From Megalobrama amblycephala (lineage: Eukaryota; Chordata; Actinopteri; Cypriniformes; Xenocyprididae), in NCBI RefSeq assembly GCF_018812025.1, contig NC_063049.1, positions 11,351,537 through 11,415,536 of the forward strand: a stretch of DNA of 64,000 bases, given 5' to 3'. The position numbers and the translations under genes were made by a program. Below the pieces are notes generated by a model. The model did not search any database, was not told the DNA's origin, and saw only the letters and a list, made by a program, of their open reading frames with translations. Shown here piece by piece: positions 1 through 10,629 of the stretch. Numbering within the stretch: position 1 is the stretch's first letter; every line of letters starts with the position of its first letter.

Positions 1-479
1 ACTTGAACTAAACACACACATATAAAAACATATAAAACTCTCTCCAAGATGTTCCAATGTTCCCATTATTATGCATAATCTGAAGATAAAGGTCAGGCCT
101 TTTGTTTAAAATTACTATTTTTCTGGAGTTTATGGGTGATTCTGAATGGTGTGGTGCACACTATCAGAGGAAAGGACTGAATAAAACGTAATTTACACAG
201 TAATTAGAATAAAAAAACAAAACAAAAACTCAATGACAAAGGTTCAGTAAACAGTTGGACAGATACAAATGTGTTATGCACACAATATAACATATACCTG
301 GGACTCCATGTTGCTTTAAGCACATCATCATATGCATAAGTCCTCTTGTGCCACTCTGTATTGGAGCCTTTCATACTCTTTTAGTCTTGCACAGATAATT
401 AATATATAGGCTATTTATTTGTTCTACCATTTTTTTGTATTTTTTTGTATGTTTTTTTAATTTTACAAAATTTTTTAAT
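1..479. other. AT-rich spacer, no gene seen
   Basis: I see no exon, known repeat end or long open frame in this stretch. It ends at the TTAA target site of the miniature element that follows. Confidence 0.5.
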
Positions 480-483
480 TTAA

Positions 484-1169
484 AGGTCCCGTTTTTCGTG
501 GTTTTTTGAAGCTTTGATTGTGTTTATAGTGTGCAATATAACATGTGTTCATGTTTCGCGTGTAAAAAAAAACAGTATTTTTCACATAATTTACTTATCT
601 GTATACCGCTGTTTCCACTGTCATAAAAACGGGCTGATGACTTCCTTGTTCTATGAAGTCCCTCCTTCAGAAATACGTAACGAGTTCTGATTGTGCCAGC
701 GGTTCCTGTGTTGTGATTCGACAGCTCTGAGCGCACCGTGCCCGGAAAAGTCACGCCTCTTACCATAACGTGGAGATGCATGCGCTCAGTGTTATTGTAA
801 ACATGTCTTTAATTTTACCCTATCAATTTGAGCCGGAATCAGACCCGTTGATTGGACTGCGGGATGAAAATAACAGCGTTTCGACAACATGGCGACAAAC
901 ACACTCTACAAACGCAACTCTTGTGTATTCCTGTGGGTGAAGGTTAGTCAAAAAACTGTTTCAGTGACGTCATTAAAGAAGGAAGTAGAGGGATGTAGTC
1001 CAAACTGGACTACATCCCTACGTTCGATGTAGGCGACTTCTGTTAAATAAAATATCTCGCTTGGCATTGAACTTTGAGCTTTAAAATTTTACAGATTTTA
1101 TTTATACTCTAACAACAACATTACACGCTAACTAAAGTTTGAAACATGGGATCACGAAGAACGGGACCT
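484..1169. mobile_element. MITE with TTAA target duplication (AGGTCCCG termini)
   Basis: The left end AGGTCCCGTTTTTCGTG at 484 and the inverted right end (AGGTCCCGTTCTTCGTG on the minus strand) form terminal inverted repeats. Both ends are flanked directly by TTAA (480-483 and 1170-1173). The 686-bp body carries no transposase, so this is a non-autonomous DNA transposon. A TTAA target fits the piggyBac or Kolobok superfamilies; which one is not decided by the sequence alone. Confidence 0.8.
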
Positions 1170-1173
1170 TTAA

Positions 1174-2111
1174 GATTAATGCTGTGTCCCAGTTCGCCTA
1201 CTTATACTATGCCTTAAAATTATGTACCGATTTTGCAAAGAAAAAGTACATACTCCTGATTGTGTAGCAGAATAATAGGCAAGCTTTGGGACATACTAAT
1301 TCATCATAATTACGTCTTTAACAGACCACTCTGTTGCTCCATTACGTGCATCTCATCTCTGTTTTTAACTGCCCTGTCAATCATCTTGTCACAATAAAAA
1401 TCCTCCACATTAAATTTAATTTACTACTGTATCAGAGAGAAATGTAGTAGCAAGTTGATCTGCCAGTCATGGGTCTTTCATGCGGAGAACTCTCCTAATG
1501 TGTTTTTGACATAGTGATGCATTTAAAAGTTAATTACCAAACGTTTCTTTATAAAAGTTCACAATGTTGTTGCAGTTGAAATATAGTTTTTACGCAGGGT
1601 TATGAAACCCTGTTCCGCTTTTAACCCCGCATTGCGGTGCCAAACTTGTACGGTTTGAAACGATGGGGAACTAGAATGTTACAGCTTAAGGCTTAGCAGA
1701 ATCACGTACTAATATTTGTCTGCTTTGGACAGTCACAGAAACACTGCACAATGTATATAAACAGTGAATTCGGCATTTGAGAGACATGTCAAATGCTGAC
1801 AGAAAACGCTACAATTTGAGTGAAGAAGAGACCATTTCATTCTTACCTTTATAGTCCAAAATGTCCATTCAGTATAAACTCAATAGTACAGTTGGCAATA
1901 CGAGGATACGCAATGCTATGTATAGAGCTATGTAAACAGGTCGCGTGCTGCGTTTATCCAATCAGTGACACTGACACCGCAAATATGCAAATAAGATAGT
2001 AAACCCAGGCTATGGCAGTCTAATTTGCGAGTCTGCATTTGGCAGATAACGGTTTAACGGTTTTACCTGTCTGATTGCATTGTGCCAATTGTAAAGATTG
2101 GTGCAGTACGG
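1174..2111. other. Unassigned spacer, probably old repeat
   Basis: There is no coding signal. The start (TGTGTCCCAGTTCGCC near 1183) resembles ends of common fish DNA transposons, but I could not find a matching inverted end, so the element is not named. Confidence 0.3.
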
Positions 2112-2112
2112 A

Positions 2113-2457
2113 TAATGGTATGGGGCTATTTTCTATGGGTTGAGCTAGGCCCCTTACTTCCAGTGAAGGGAGAACTTAATGCTTCAGCATACCAAGTAAT
2201 TTGGGGAAGGCCCTTTTCTATTCCAGCATGACTGCTCCAGTGCACAAAGCAAAGTCCATAAAGACATGGTTTGATGTGTCTGGTGTGGAAGAACTTGACT
2301 GGCCAGCACAGAGTCCTGACCTGAACCACAACAAACACCTTTGAGATGAACTGGAACAGAGCCTTCTCATCCATTTTAATGCCAAAAGAGGGTTGGCACT
2401 GGTGCAAGCTGTTAGTAAATCTGGCCCTAACAGTGTACAGGTGGTAGACAAATAAGT
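2113..2457 (+). pseudogene. Tc1-like transposase remnant
   Basis: Read on the plus strand, the sequence keeps the C-terminal half of a Tc1/mariner transposase in broken frames: a tryptophan-glycine segment near 2118, a His-Asp motif before a VHKA-like segment (about 2226-2250), and the SPDLN motif near 2312-2326 that precedes the third catalytic acid in this family. The expected EHLWDEL stretch is altered and interrupted by a stop near 2343. The N-terminal half and both terminal repeats are absent. This is a dead fragment. Confidence 0.7.
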
Positions 2458-2497
2458 TCACAGTTCCAATAACTTAGGACATTAAAACCCTCATCCA

Positions 2498-2519
2498 TCC
2501 CACGGGTCATTTTGACCCA
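2498..2519. repeat. GGGTCATTTTGACCC motif, left copy
   Basis: The near-palindrome GGGTCATTTTGACCC is flanked by CAC on its left and AAA on its right. The same block appears in opposite orientation at 9826-9850. The pair may be the terminal repeats of a larger element, but no transposase links them. Confidence 0.4.
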
Positions 2520-2798
2520 AAATTAATTTTTATTTATTTATTTTTTAATAGAGTGTTCATTGGAGTGGCCCAAGACTTTTGTCGCACTTTAACTTGGAAT
2601 ACACACACATACAAAATGACTGGATTCGAATGAATGGAATGTGGGCAATATATATATATTTTTTTCCAAATAAAAATCAATCAATCACAATGCAGACTGC
2701 ACACAGATATGAAGTGGTCAGATTTGAACAGATTTACAATGCAGAACACCCCCTAATCATAAAAACCTGACATACCCTATGAATTTATGAACTTACCT

Positions 2799-3003
2799 GG
2801 TTCCCTTTTGAAAGAGAACTCAACTCTGCGTTTGATCATGCTATGGGGAACAGTCACTCGTGACAGGTGTTCGAAATGCCAAGAATCACAAAACTCCAAT
2901 CCTATTGGCCGGCGACAGCCTATGATGTCATACGGCACGAACCGTGACGTATAAAGGGAGCGCCTGAGGAAGCAGTCAACACCTACTCGTCTTTTCAGGA
3001 CTG
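2799..3003 (+). repeat. DIRS left inverted terminal repeat
   Basis: It matches the reverse complement of 8776-9006 over about 200 bp, including GACAGGTGTTCGAAATGCC and the TATAAAGG box near 2951. The TATA-like box followed by GAGGAAGCAGTCAACACC is shared by both ends and probably marks the promoter and RNA start. Confidence 0.8.
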
Positions 3004-3560
3004 TCTTGTTCGTGCCATTGTTTCACAAACTTCGGTAGGAAATTACTCCATTTATGTCTACAAACGTTCAGGAGAATGTGTTCATCCGTGTCCCAGGGGT
3101 TTGACACTTGATTTACACGTTTCTGGCGTTTTTCTGTCTGGAGAGGAGCGAATGCATAGACGGTGCTTGAGGGCGCCGTCTATGTGTGTTTGTCTATGGT
3201 TCACTGTGAGTGTCTCTCCCGTCACTCTTCCTGAGGGAGAAGGTGTCTGCATCTGTGCCTGGTGATTGTAGCCCCGTGTGTGCTGAGGCAATACGGCGGC
3301 TGCATTCATAGGGCTCGCAGGTGAGCTCGCTGGGAAGTTTGAGAGAATTATATTCTCTCTCGGCTTCCCCGCGGCTGGTGAGGATTAGTGGCTGGATGAC
3401 GGCGACGTCCGTGTTGGATGTCACCGCGTCCGATAGCGAGCGCTCCTCTGGCGGCTAGGTATGTGAGCTGCTGTGTTTTTGGGACACGCTTTTCGGCGGG
3501 CTGAGCGTGTTAAGAAAGGGGCCGCGTACGGACGGTTCGACGAACGGTTCCTTTCTGTCC

Positions 3561-3652
3561 ATGAATGTTGCGGCTCCCATAGACTTTCCATTCTCTCCTG
3601 ATCTCCGCGTTTGAGATCGGGAGGGCATGGAAAGTCTATCGGAGCCGCAACA

Positions 3653-3657
<5 letters not shown>
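3561..3657. repeat. Near-perfect hairpin, 45-nt arms
   Basis: Arms 3561-3605 and 3613-3657 are inverted complements with about four mismatches around a 7-nt loop. The outer part ATGAATGTTGCGGCTCC pairs with GGAGCCGCAACATTCAT without a mismatch. A (TA)n tract follows immediately. It lies inside the DIRS element. Confidence 0.8.

Positions 3658-3704
<47 letters not shown>
3656..3704. repeat. (TA)n microsatellite
   Basis: About 24 uninterrupted TA units directly abut the right arm of the hairpin. Confidence 0.95.
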
Positions 3705-3708
<4 letters not shown>

Positions 3709-5289
3709 CTTTCTACTTGCTCAGGTGTTTTTTACAGTTAGGCTGTCGGCTGGCCTTTTTCTAAGGCCGCCTTCTGGTTTGATAGTGAAAGTGCTTTTAA
3801 GCTTTTAAAAGACCTTTTGATTTCTTCCTTCTTCATTCTTCCTCCTTAAATAAGGAGGGAAAATCTTCGTTCAACGAGCCGCAGGAAGGTAAGCTGGGTC
3901 CATATTTTTATGTTTATAAAAAGTGTAGACCTTGTTTTTCCTGTATAGCTTTCCTGAGCATGTAGTCAGTAAAGTTAGAAGGGGTTCTTTTGGGCAAAAT
4001 AACTGCAGCATTAGGTTGGCTAATATTCAAAACATGCAGGCCGCTTTATGGCCGCTATTTTGTAATCTCCTATGTTAGAGTAGCTTCTCAGCTAATACTT
4101 TAGTTTGGTTTGAGTTACCGTTTTTTGGTGGTAGGTCCTTATCTTCGAGAAGATGAGGTATGCAGTGCTGCTAGGCCCCACTTTTTTAGAACTTTGTCAT
4201 GCTTATAATGTCTTCACATGAGCAACTTGAATTATATTCAAGTTTGAGATTACGATGCTAAATATTTTAGCTTTCGTTCTCTAGGGTTCATTACAGATCT
4301 CAGATCTGTTCTGTGAAACATTTATCCTGTTTGGATGGCATGTATTACAAAGCATTTGCATTTGCTTTGGGGTTCTAGGCTTTAGCCCTACATACATATG
4401 TGAGCTTACTCTACTGCTGCCACAGGTTAACGCCTGTTTCTGTGTTAGCAGGCTGTGATTAGCCTCTATCTATGAACGTGTCGTTTTGTTGTACTCCCCG
4501 GTTAGGGTTTGTGTTTCACTGAGTGCATCACCTGTTGGATTGCACACTCAGGTTGAGTGTAGAGAGTTTTATTCTGGTTAAAATTGTAAGATCTCTGTTA
4601 GCTCCCAGTCGATCATGACCACAGCAGCTGTTTTGCATTTGCTGTTAGATTGTTGGCTCTTTATTGTAGCCTCTTTCTTACAGCTTGTTTTTTGGACGCT
4701 GTTGGTTTACGATCATGAGTTTGCTCACGTATTTTAGCACTGCCTCAGGCTTATGCTCACGTTGTTTGAGGTGGTAGGCCTTGTAGGCCTTCCTTAGACC
4801 ATGATAGCATATTTATGTGTACTGGGTACACATAAATATGGGGATTGGGATTGCCTGTTGGAATGTGTAGGCTTAAGCTCAGGTTGTGTAGCTAGTCACC
4901 CACAGTTATCGTGTAGGGTCCAGAGTTGGTCCCCTTTGAGCTTGGGCCCTGTTATGACCACGGGCTGGCACCACATGGTGCAAAAAGTAGTAGGCCTTGC
5001 CAGGCCTCCTTTTGTAGCCTCTGTGTTGGCCCAGCTGGGTTGGTTATACCAAGTTGTAGGCTTTTGCAGGCCTCCTAGGTATCACGCTGGAGTTTGGCTT
5101 TGTATTCCTCTCGCTTAGAGAGTAAAAGGTGCTTTTACTGAGTACATTTCTGAGTGGCTTGCCTCTTGAGGTGAGCTCCTGTATTAAAACCAACTGTTTG
5201 TCTGGTTTTATGCATTTGCTTCCTTGAGCTTGGTTTCCTTTAGCTCTAGTTGAGCTAAGTAGCAACTTTGTTTGCTACTCAGTTCTATT

Positions 5290-6910
5290 TTGCTCCTAGA
5301 ACTTTAGTGGCCGCTAGCTGACGTCGCGTGCGACGGGTAGGCCTTAAGGGCCTCCTTTGGGAGCATGCTGGCATTTACATTTCTCAAGGTTTTTCTCTCT
5401 GACTATTTTACTGAAGCAGTAAAGGGATTTGTGTCGCTGGCTGGCCGGGGCTCGGGCTGACTGATGACCTCCTTTGTAGTTGGTCTGTTTAGCCTGAACC
5501 TTGATAACACTGCCACGAGCTGATGCCACGTGTCTGCTGAGGTTATAGGCCCATGGGGCCTTCTTTAGCGCGTGATGGCATACGCTGTACTCCTCTTGCT
5601 TAAAGAGTACAAAGGTGTTTTTTTCGTGGGCACTCACAGCTACTTAATTACTTGGTGGTCATGCTTCCAGCATGCTATGCTTGGCCTTACGGGCCATCCC
5701 GGAATATTGCCTCATGTGATAAGTTTCTGTGGAATACTTAGTTCATTATAAAGAACTCTAGTTATGTTATAGGCCCTTTGTTCCGGCCTCCATGACTATG
5801 TGCCCACAGTACGGTCTGTCTGTTGAGCTTCGTAGTTCCCTCTGGGTTGACTGTGTAATTGTGCTTAGCTCCCTAAGCTGGTCATTGATTGTAGACTTCT
5901 ATGAAGTTTCCCACTGAGACCTGCCCTTAGGCTGGTTTGTGCTCCCTTTACCTGTGTTTTTCTAGCACACAGCCTCCTCAGTGCTTTATCAGCCACTAAG
6001 TAGATCCTAGGATGAGTGGATTATACTCCCCTCAATGAGGGTTTATAGCGCTTAGCTGAGTTCTGCTCTCCGGGATGCCCATCTCTTAATGGCCGCTAGC
6101 TGACGCCGCGTGTAACAGGTAGGCCCTCGGGGCCTCCTTTGGGAACATGCTTGCATGTACCTTTTGCGTTTCTTTGACAAGTAAAAAGGAAAAACAGTAA
6201 AAGGAATTTTATGTCGCTGGCTGGCCAGGGCTCCGGCTGACTCATTAACCTCCTCTGTAGTCGGTTTGTTCTGCCTGGAGCTTGATAACACTGTCACGAG
6301 CTGATGCCACGTGTCTGCTGAGGTTATAGGCCCATGGGGACTTCTTTAGCGTGTGATGCCGTACGCTGTACTCCTCTAGCTTAAAGAGTAGAAAGGTGCT
6401 TTTACCGAGTACACTGCTCATTGGATTGTGTTGGACAGGCTGTTTCGTGGGCACTCACAGCTACCTAATTACTTGGTTGGTCATGTGCTCAGCATACTAT
6501 GTTTTCAGTCGAATGGCCTCATGGGCCATCCTGAATACCACCTTATGGATTGGGTTCTTTTTGTGATATTAGTTCATTTCTAAGAACTTTAGTTATGTTG
6601 TAGGCCCCTTCTGGTCGGCCTCCATGACTTTGTGCCTACGGTATGGTCTGTCTGTTAGGTTGAGCTTTGTACTTCCCTTCAGGTTGACTACGTAATTGTG
6701 CTTAGCTCCCTAAACTGGTCATTGGTTGTAGACTATGAAGTCTCCCGTTCAGACTAGCCCCAGGCTGGTTTGTGCTCCCCTGTACCAGGTTTTTCTAGCG
6801 CACAGCCTCCTCAGCACTTTAATCAGAAGCTGAGTAGATCCTAGGATGAGTGGTTTATACTCCTCTCAATACAAGGGTTTATAGCACTCAGCTGAGTTCC
6901 GCTCTCCAGG
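5290..6910. repeat. Diverged tandem repeat, about 0.8-kb unit
   Basis: Two long copies can be followed side by side. TGATGCCACGTGTCTGCTGA occurs at 5521 and 6302 (offset 781). GTTATGTT followed by TAGGCCC recurs near 5761 and 6592 (offset 831). TAGATCCTAGGATGAGTGG recurs near 6001 and 6836 (offset 835). The shifting offset shows indels between copies. Parts of the unit, notably GTAGGCCTT...GGCCTCC modules and the TACTCCTCTxGCTTAxAGAGTA block, are also seen at about 4770-5130, so at least one older partial copy precedes. There is no long open frame. Confidence 0.7.
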
Positions 6911-7161
6911 ATGCCCATCTCTGTGCGTGGGTTTGAGTTGCTTACTGCCCATTCGCAGTCGCTCTTATCTGCTCTCCTCTTTGGAGTTTGCGCCTTGAAG
7001 ATTCTGTATATCAGACAGGGCTGGCCCAGACTATGTTTGGCTTTCGCTAGATTAGTACGGCCTCCTTGGTGGCATTGGGGGTGACTTCGTTCCCCTCTAG
7101 TGACTGGCCGGGGTTCCGTTTGGTTTCCTGGCCACATTCCCTTTAACACTGTGGAGTCTGA

Positions 7162-7179
7162 GGTATCGCCGGCGATACC
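7162..7179. repeat. 18-bp perfect palindrome
   Basis: GGTATCGCCGGCGATACC is its own reverse complement and lies where the GC-richer repeat of the DIRS body gives way to AT-rich sequence. Confidence 0.7.
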
Positions 7180-8635
7180 ACTTCGGTTTTTTTCTTACCA
7201 GTGTGAAAGAGACTCAAAATACTCTGTCAATGTTGCACATACAATTAAGAGTTATACACCATTTTAATCTGTTGAATATCTTCTTTTATTTTTGTACAAT
7301 ACAAATTTTTGTAAAATAAAGAAAACTAACATGATGCGTGATCTCTGAACGAAGTCCAACCTGATAGTTCTCAGAAAATGAACTGTAACTTAGTGAATAC
7401 TAATCACAAAAAAATTAGACTTGTCTAAAGAAATGTTGAAATGTCAGGTTTTAAATCATGTAAGTCAAATCAAAAACAAAAATTCTGTGTTTATGTAATC
7501 TGTATGAAAAGAGAGCCATGTCAGAAGTCCGTGATTCAGCTCATTATCCGCTAATGCGGCCACGCCCACGGAGCCAGCGCTATTCAGACGCAAATTCTGA
7601 GGCAATACATGTATACATCACCTCAATCGTGTATTTATTGTCTTCAAAAGTGTTTTACATAGCCATAGTTAGCGATCTCTGGAAGCCTCTGTTAGTTCGG
7701 TTAGTTCCTGGATTGTCACATGGCCTATTCTTCTTTAGGAGGCATTTGTGGACTAAAGGTGCACAGAGCGCCCTCCGGCTGCAAGTATGAATTGAAAACA
7801 CAGTATCCAGCATTCATAGTAATGACAATAAATATTGAATAAATATTACTCCTCTGTATAGAAAAGTGACATACATTTGAGAATCCATCAATGTTTCTCC
7901 AAATGTGCATGCTTTTAAGCTAAAAGGCTATATGAAATGCCATTTAACATAATTGTTCAGACACTTTGCATCACAGAAATACATTTTATTTTAAAGTATA
8001 TAATAGAATACCATTATTTTAAATTGTAATAATATTTCACAGTATTGCTGTTTTTTCTGTATGTTTGATATACGCCATGATGAGCTTAAGACATGATCAA
8101 AGATGGTTTTTTCACAGCCTACCTCACAGAAAGAGCTCATTAATATGCAAGTCATTAGAGCTCATTATGCGATTCTTTTGTCTTCTCAGGTGTAAATGAC
8201 CCATTATTCATGATTATTCATGCCTCCACGCATACTGTGTTTCTTGACAAATAGTGTCTTACAAAATTTAAATCTCTCTATTGTTTAGGCAGGATAATTT
8301 TTACATCATTTTGAAGCAAAAACTCTAGTCTACAACCTCCAATACCCAGAAGTCTTGTGAACACATATATAATATTATTTATTTTTTGGCCTTATTTTAG
8401 TGACTGTTTTTTCAATAACCATGCATAAACGTTGCTGGTCCCAGACGCCTTGAGCAGCCTTGGAAGGCTTTCTTCGGAAGGCCTCTTTTAGGCTCAGCTT
8501 GGGCTGTTGGCCATAGAGAATGCTGTCACTGACAGCCTTGGGGGAGAGTTGCTCCCGGCTTTTCTTTGGAACTGCCGGGCGTTTGTCCAGACATTTGGCA
8601 TGCACTCTCCTTTAGCATGGCGGCGTGGGTATATC

Positions 8636-8750
8636 GTTCCCCATAGCGTGATCAAACGCAGATTTGAGTTCCCTTTCGAAAGGGAACATCTCAGGTTACA
8701 TATTTAACCATGGTTCCCTGAGAACAGGGAACGAGTCTCTGCATTGCCCT
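8636..8750. repeat. DIRS internal complementary region
   Basis: The left half (8636-8687) is the reverse complement of the outer left terminus around 2801-2853. The right half (8688-8750) is the reverse complement of the outer right terminus around 8945-9006. The two halves meet near 8687, directly after GTTCCCTTTCGAAAGGGAAC. In DIRS elements this region templates joining of the two ends into a circle. Confidence 0.75.
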
Positions 8751-8775
8751 GCCATGCTTCGGGCTGCCTTCTGAA

Positions 8776-9006
8776 CAGTCCCTCAAAGACGAGTAGGTGT
8801 TGACTGCTTCCTCAGGCGCTCTTTCCTTTATACGTCACAGTTCGCACCGTATGACATCATAGGCTGTCGCCGGCCAATAGGATTGGAGTTTTGTGATTCT
8901 TGGCATTTCGAACACCTGTCACAAGTGACGGTTCCCCATAGCATGTCAAACTCAGAGTCTCGTTCCCTGTTCTCAGGGAACCGTGGTTACATACGTAACC
9001 TGAGAC
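8776..9006 (-). repeat. DIRS right inverted terminal repeat
   Basis: It is the inverted counterpart of the left repeat and ends with GTTACATACGTAACCTGAGA. It differs from the left copy by scattered substitutions and a small insertion near the TATA box, so the insertion is not brand new. Confidence 0.8.
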
Positions 9007-9137
9007 GTTTTGTTGGTTGTTGAGCCTTTCTATCCTAAATGTTTACGACAAGGCTATGTCACGACCCGCCATTTTTGAAAGAAATTTGATACTGTAAACA
9101 TACTGTACAAGACGTGAAACTTGTGACAGCTAGCTAG

Positions 9138-9332
9138 GTGTGTAGCATTGAGGCTAGCATCAATTACTTTGGAAGCCTTGGTAGCACGGACTCCACCGAT
9201 TATATTAAGAAATTAACTCTCCGTAATGGTGAGACATTACCAGATCCCTACACTAATTCAGACCACAAATGGATCACATATATGTCCAAGTGGCTAGCAA
9301 TCATATGGCCCAATATATCAACTTATATATAA
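9138..9332 (+). pseudogene. Fragment resembling the start of a multicopy fish transposon-associated protein
   Basis: An open stretch of 64 codons has a segment with an LTLRNGETLPDPYT core and a downstream WLAIIWP. This resembles, from memory, the N-terminal part of repeated fish proteins with SWIM zinc-finger and YqaJ-nuclease-like domains. Only this N-terminal scrap is present, and it runs into AT-rich repeat. It could be chance; homology was not tested. Confidence 0.3.
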
Positions 9333-9825
9333 TAATCTTATATAAAATAATATATAATAATAATATAATGTATATAATAATATAATATATATTAACATAA
9401 TCTCCTTCTGTTTTTAGCAAAGACTTGTGATCCCCTCGGAATACTGAACATTTTAAATATATCTTTTTGGCGGTTAGTGCAGTTTACAGTACAACAGCTC
9501 AGTGTCATCTCTGTTTCTGCTACATATGCCATAAAGAGTGATGCTTTCTGCCCCCTAGTTGATGACGTTGCACAGAAACCCGTCTATATAGCTATAAGGC
9601 CATCTAGTGGCAAGAGTCATAAAATATCATGTTATATTATTTTATTTTTTTCCACAAGAGGTCGGCAGAGAGACCCAATGTGAGATATTTTGGGCTAGTT
9701 ATTTTGAATTCAAGTTGAATGTGAAAAATGTGCTTAAAATTATATATATATATTCAAAATGAAATTATATAAGCTTTCTGCACAAAAAAAGAGTAAGTAT
9801 AATTAGTAAGTATAATTTTAGGGCT

Positions 9826-9850
9826 TTGGGTCATTTTGACCCGTGAGGGA
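9826..9850. repeat. GGGTCATTTTGACCC motif, right copy
   Basis: It carries AAA-equivalent bases (TTT) on its left and GTGAGGGA on its right, so it is inverted relative to the copy at 2498-2519. Confidence 0.4.
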
Positions 9851-9884
9851 CACTTTTGTTACTATATGGGAGGGATGGATGAGG

Positions 9885-10079
9885 GTAGAGACCTTTCTAC
9901 TGACTTTAAGAAAGAAAAATGCCCAGGGTGGCAGGGTCCTTGATTCCCCGTGTGAACATGCCATAGACCTGCTGCAGAGAGGCATGGGGGCTGTAGATGT
10001 GGCCAGAGCAATAAACTGCAATGTCCGTAATGTAAGATGCCTAAGACAGCGCTACAGGGAGACTGATTGTTCTTTTTAG
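9885..10079 (+). pseudogene. Tc1-like transposase N-terminal fragment
   Basis: The plus-strand frame from 9843 contains a helix-turn-helix segment (RGMGAVDVARAINCNVR at about residues 47-63, then LRQRYRET). This is the paired-like DNA-binding start of a Tc1 transposase subfamily. A stop follows at 10077 and the catalytic domain is missing. No terminal repeat is recognised nearby. Confidence 0.65.
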
Positions 10080-10269
10080 TGCCCAACCATGTGCAACCCC
10101 TCAGACGAGTTTGAGAACTTTGGGGTGGCATGGTGGAAAAGTGAGTTAACATCTCACAGCAAGAATATATTTCAGTTTATAATTAAGTTAATCTTTAAGT
10201 AAATCTTTTTGTTCATACAAATATTTGCACATTTAAATAAAAAAAAAAAAAAAAAAAAAAAATCTATTT

Positions 10270-10462
10270 TCCATTTTCCAACAGTTAATGGTCCGATTGA
10301 CTTCCATAATATTTTTTTCTTCCATGCTATAAATGTCAATGGTGACCATTAATTGTTTGGTTACCCACATTCTTCAAAATATCTTCAAATTCACACAGGT
10401 TTGGAACAACTTGAGGGTGAGTAAATGATGACAGAATTTTCATTTTTGGGTGAACTATCCCT
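10270..10462. mobile_element. Half of a TTAA foldback MITE (AGGGATAGTTCACCC family)
   Basis: The right end reads TTTTTGGGTGAACTATCCCT followed by TTAA (10463-10466). Upstream is the family's body, with GAGGGTGAGTAAATGATGAC. The left half is missing; a poly-A run (10238-10261) sits at the break. Other members here are at 27751-31005, 33049-33940 and 45505-45969. Confidence 0.8.
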
Positions 10463-10629
10463 TTAAACCTGGTATATGGTTATAATATAGCTATAATTAA
10501 TTTTGGGTATATCAAACGGGAGATCTTTGGTCTTATTAATCTATTGCTTGTATTAATCTATTACAAACTGATTTGGCTAAGGGCAATGTTAAGTTTCATA
10601 ACTTTATATTTTATTTATTAGCACCGATG

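Larger units (their letters stand above)
2799..9006. mobile_element. Non-autonomous DIRS-type retrotransposon with inverted terminal repeats
   Basis: The two ends are long inverted repeats of each other (2799-3003 and 8776-9006). Just inside the right end lies a segment complementary to both outer ends (8636-8750). Inverted terminal repeats plus an internal complementary region are the hallmark of DIRS elements, which replicate through a circular intermediate and integrate with a tyrosine recombinase. No target duplication is evident, as expected. DIRS elements normally encode gag, reverse transcriptase/RNase H, a methyltransferase-like domain and a tyrosine recombinase. Here no open frame longer than about 105 codons exists and I recognise none of those domains. 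The body is occupied by a diverged tandem repeat, a hairpin and an AT-rich stretch (about 7180-8380). It must have depended on enzymes supplied elsewhere. Confidence 0.8.

Noticed and set aside
3421..3657. Minus-strand 78-codon open frame
   Set aside because: It overlaps the hairpin and GC-richer DIRS leader and has no recognisable domain.
5290..6910. CRISPR-like or gene-cluster interpretation of the repeat
   Set aside because: Units are about 0.8 kb and diverged, not short repeats with spacers, and no cas-like gene or coding frame is present.
9061..9100. Minus-strand F-Q-K-W as a possible end of galnt5
   Set aside because: The frame leading into it has no cysteine-containing lectin sequence and no suitable acceptor at the right distance.
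9255..9285. Minus-strand C-D-P as a possible part of the last galnt5 exon
   Set aside because: A stop lies about ten codons upstream in the same frame, and the segment fits a plus-strand transposon-like frame better.
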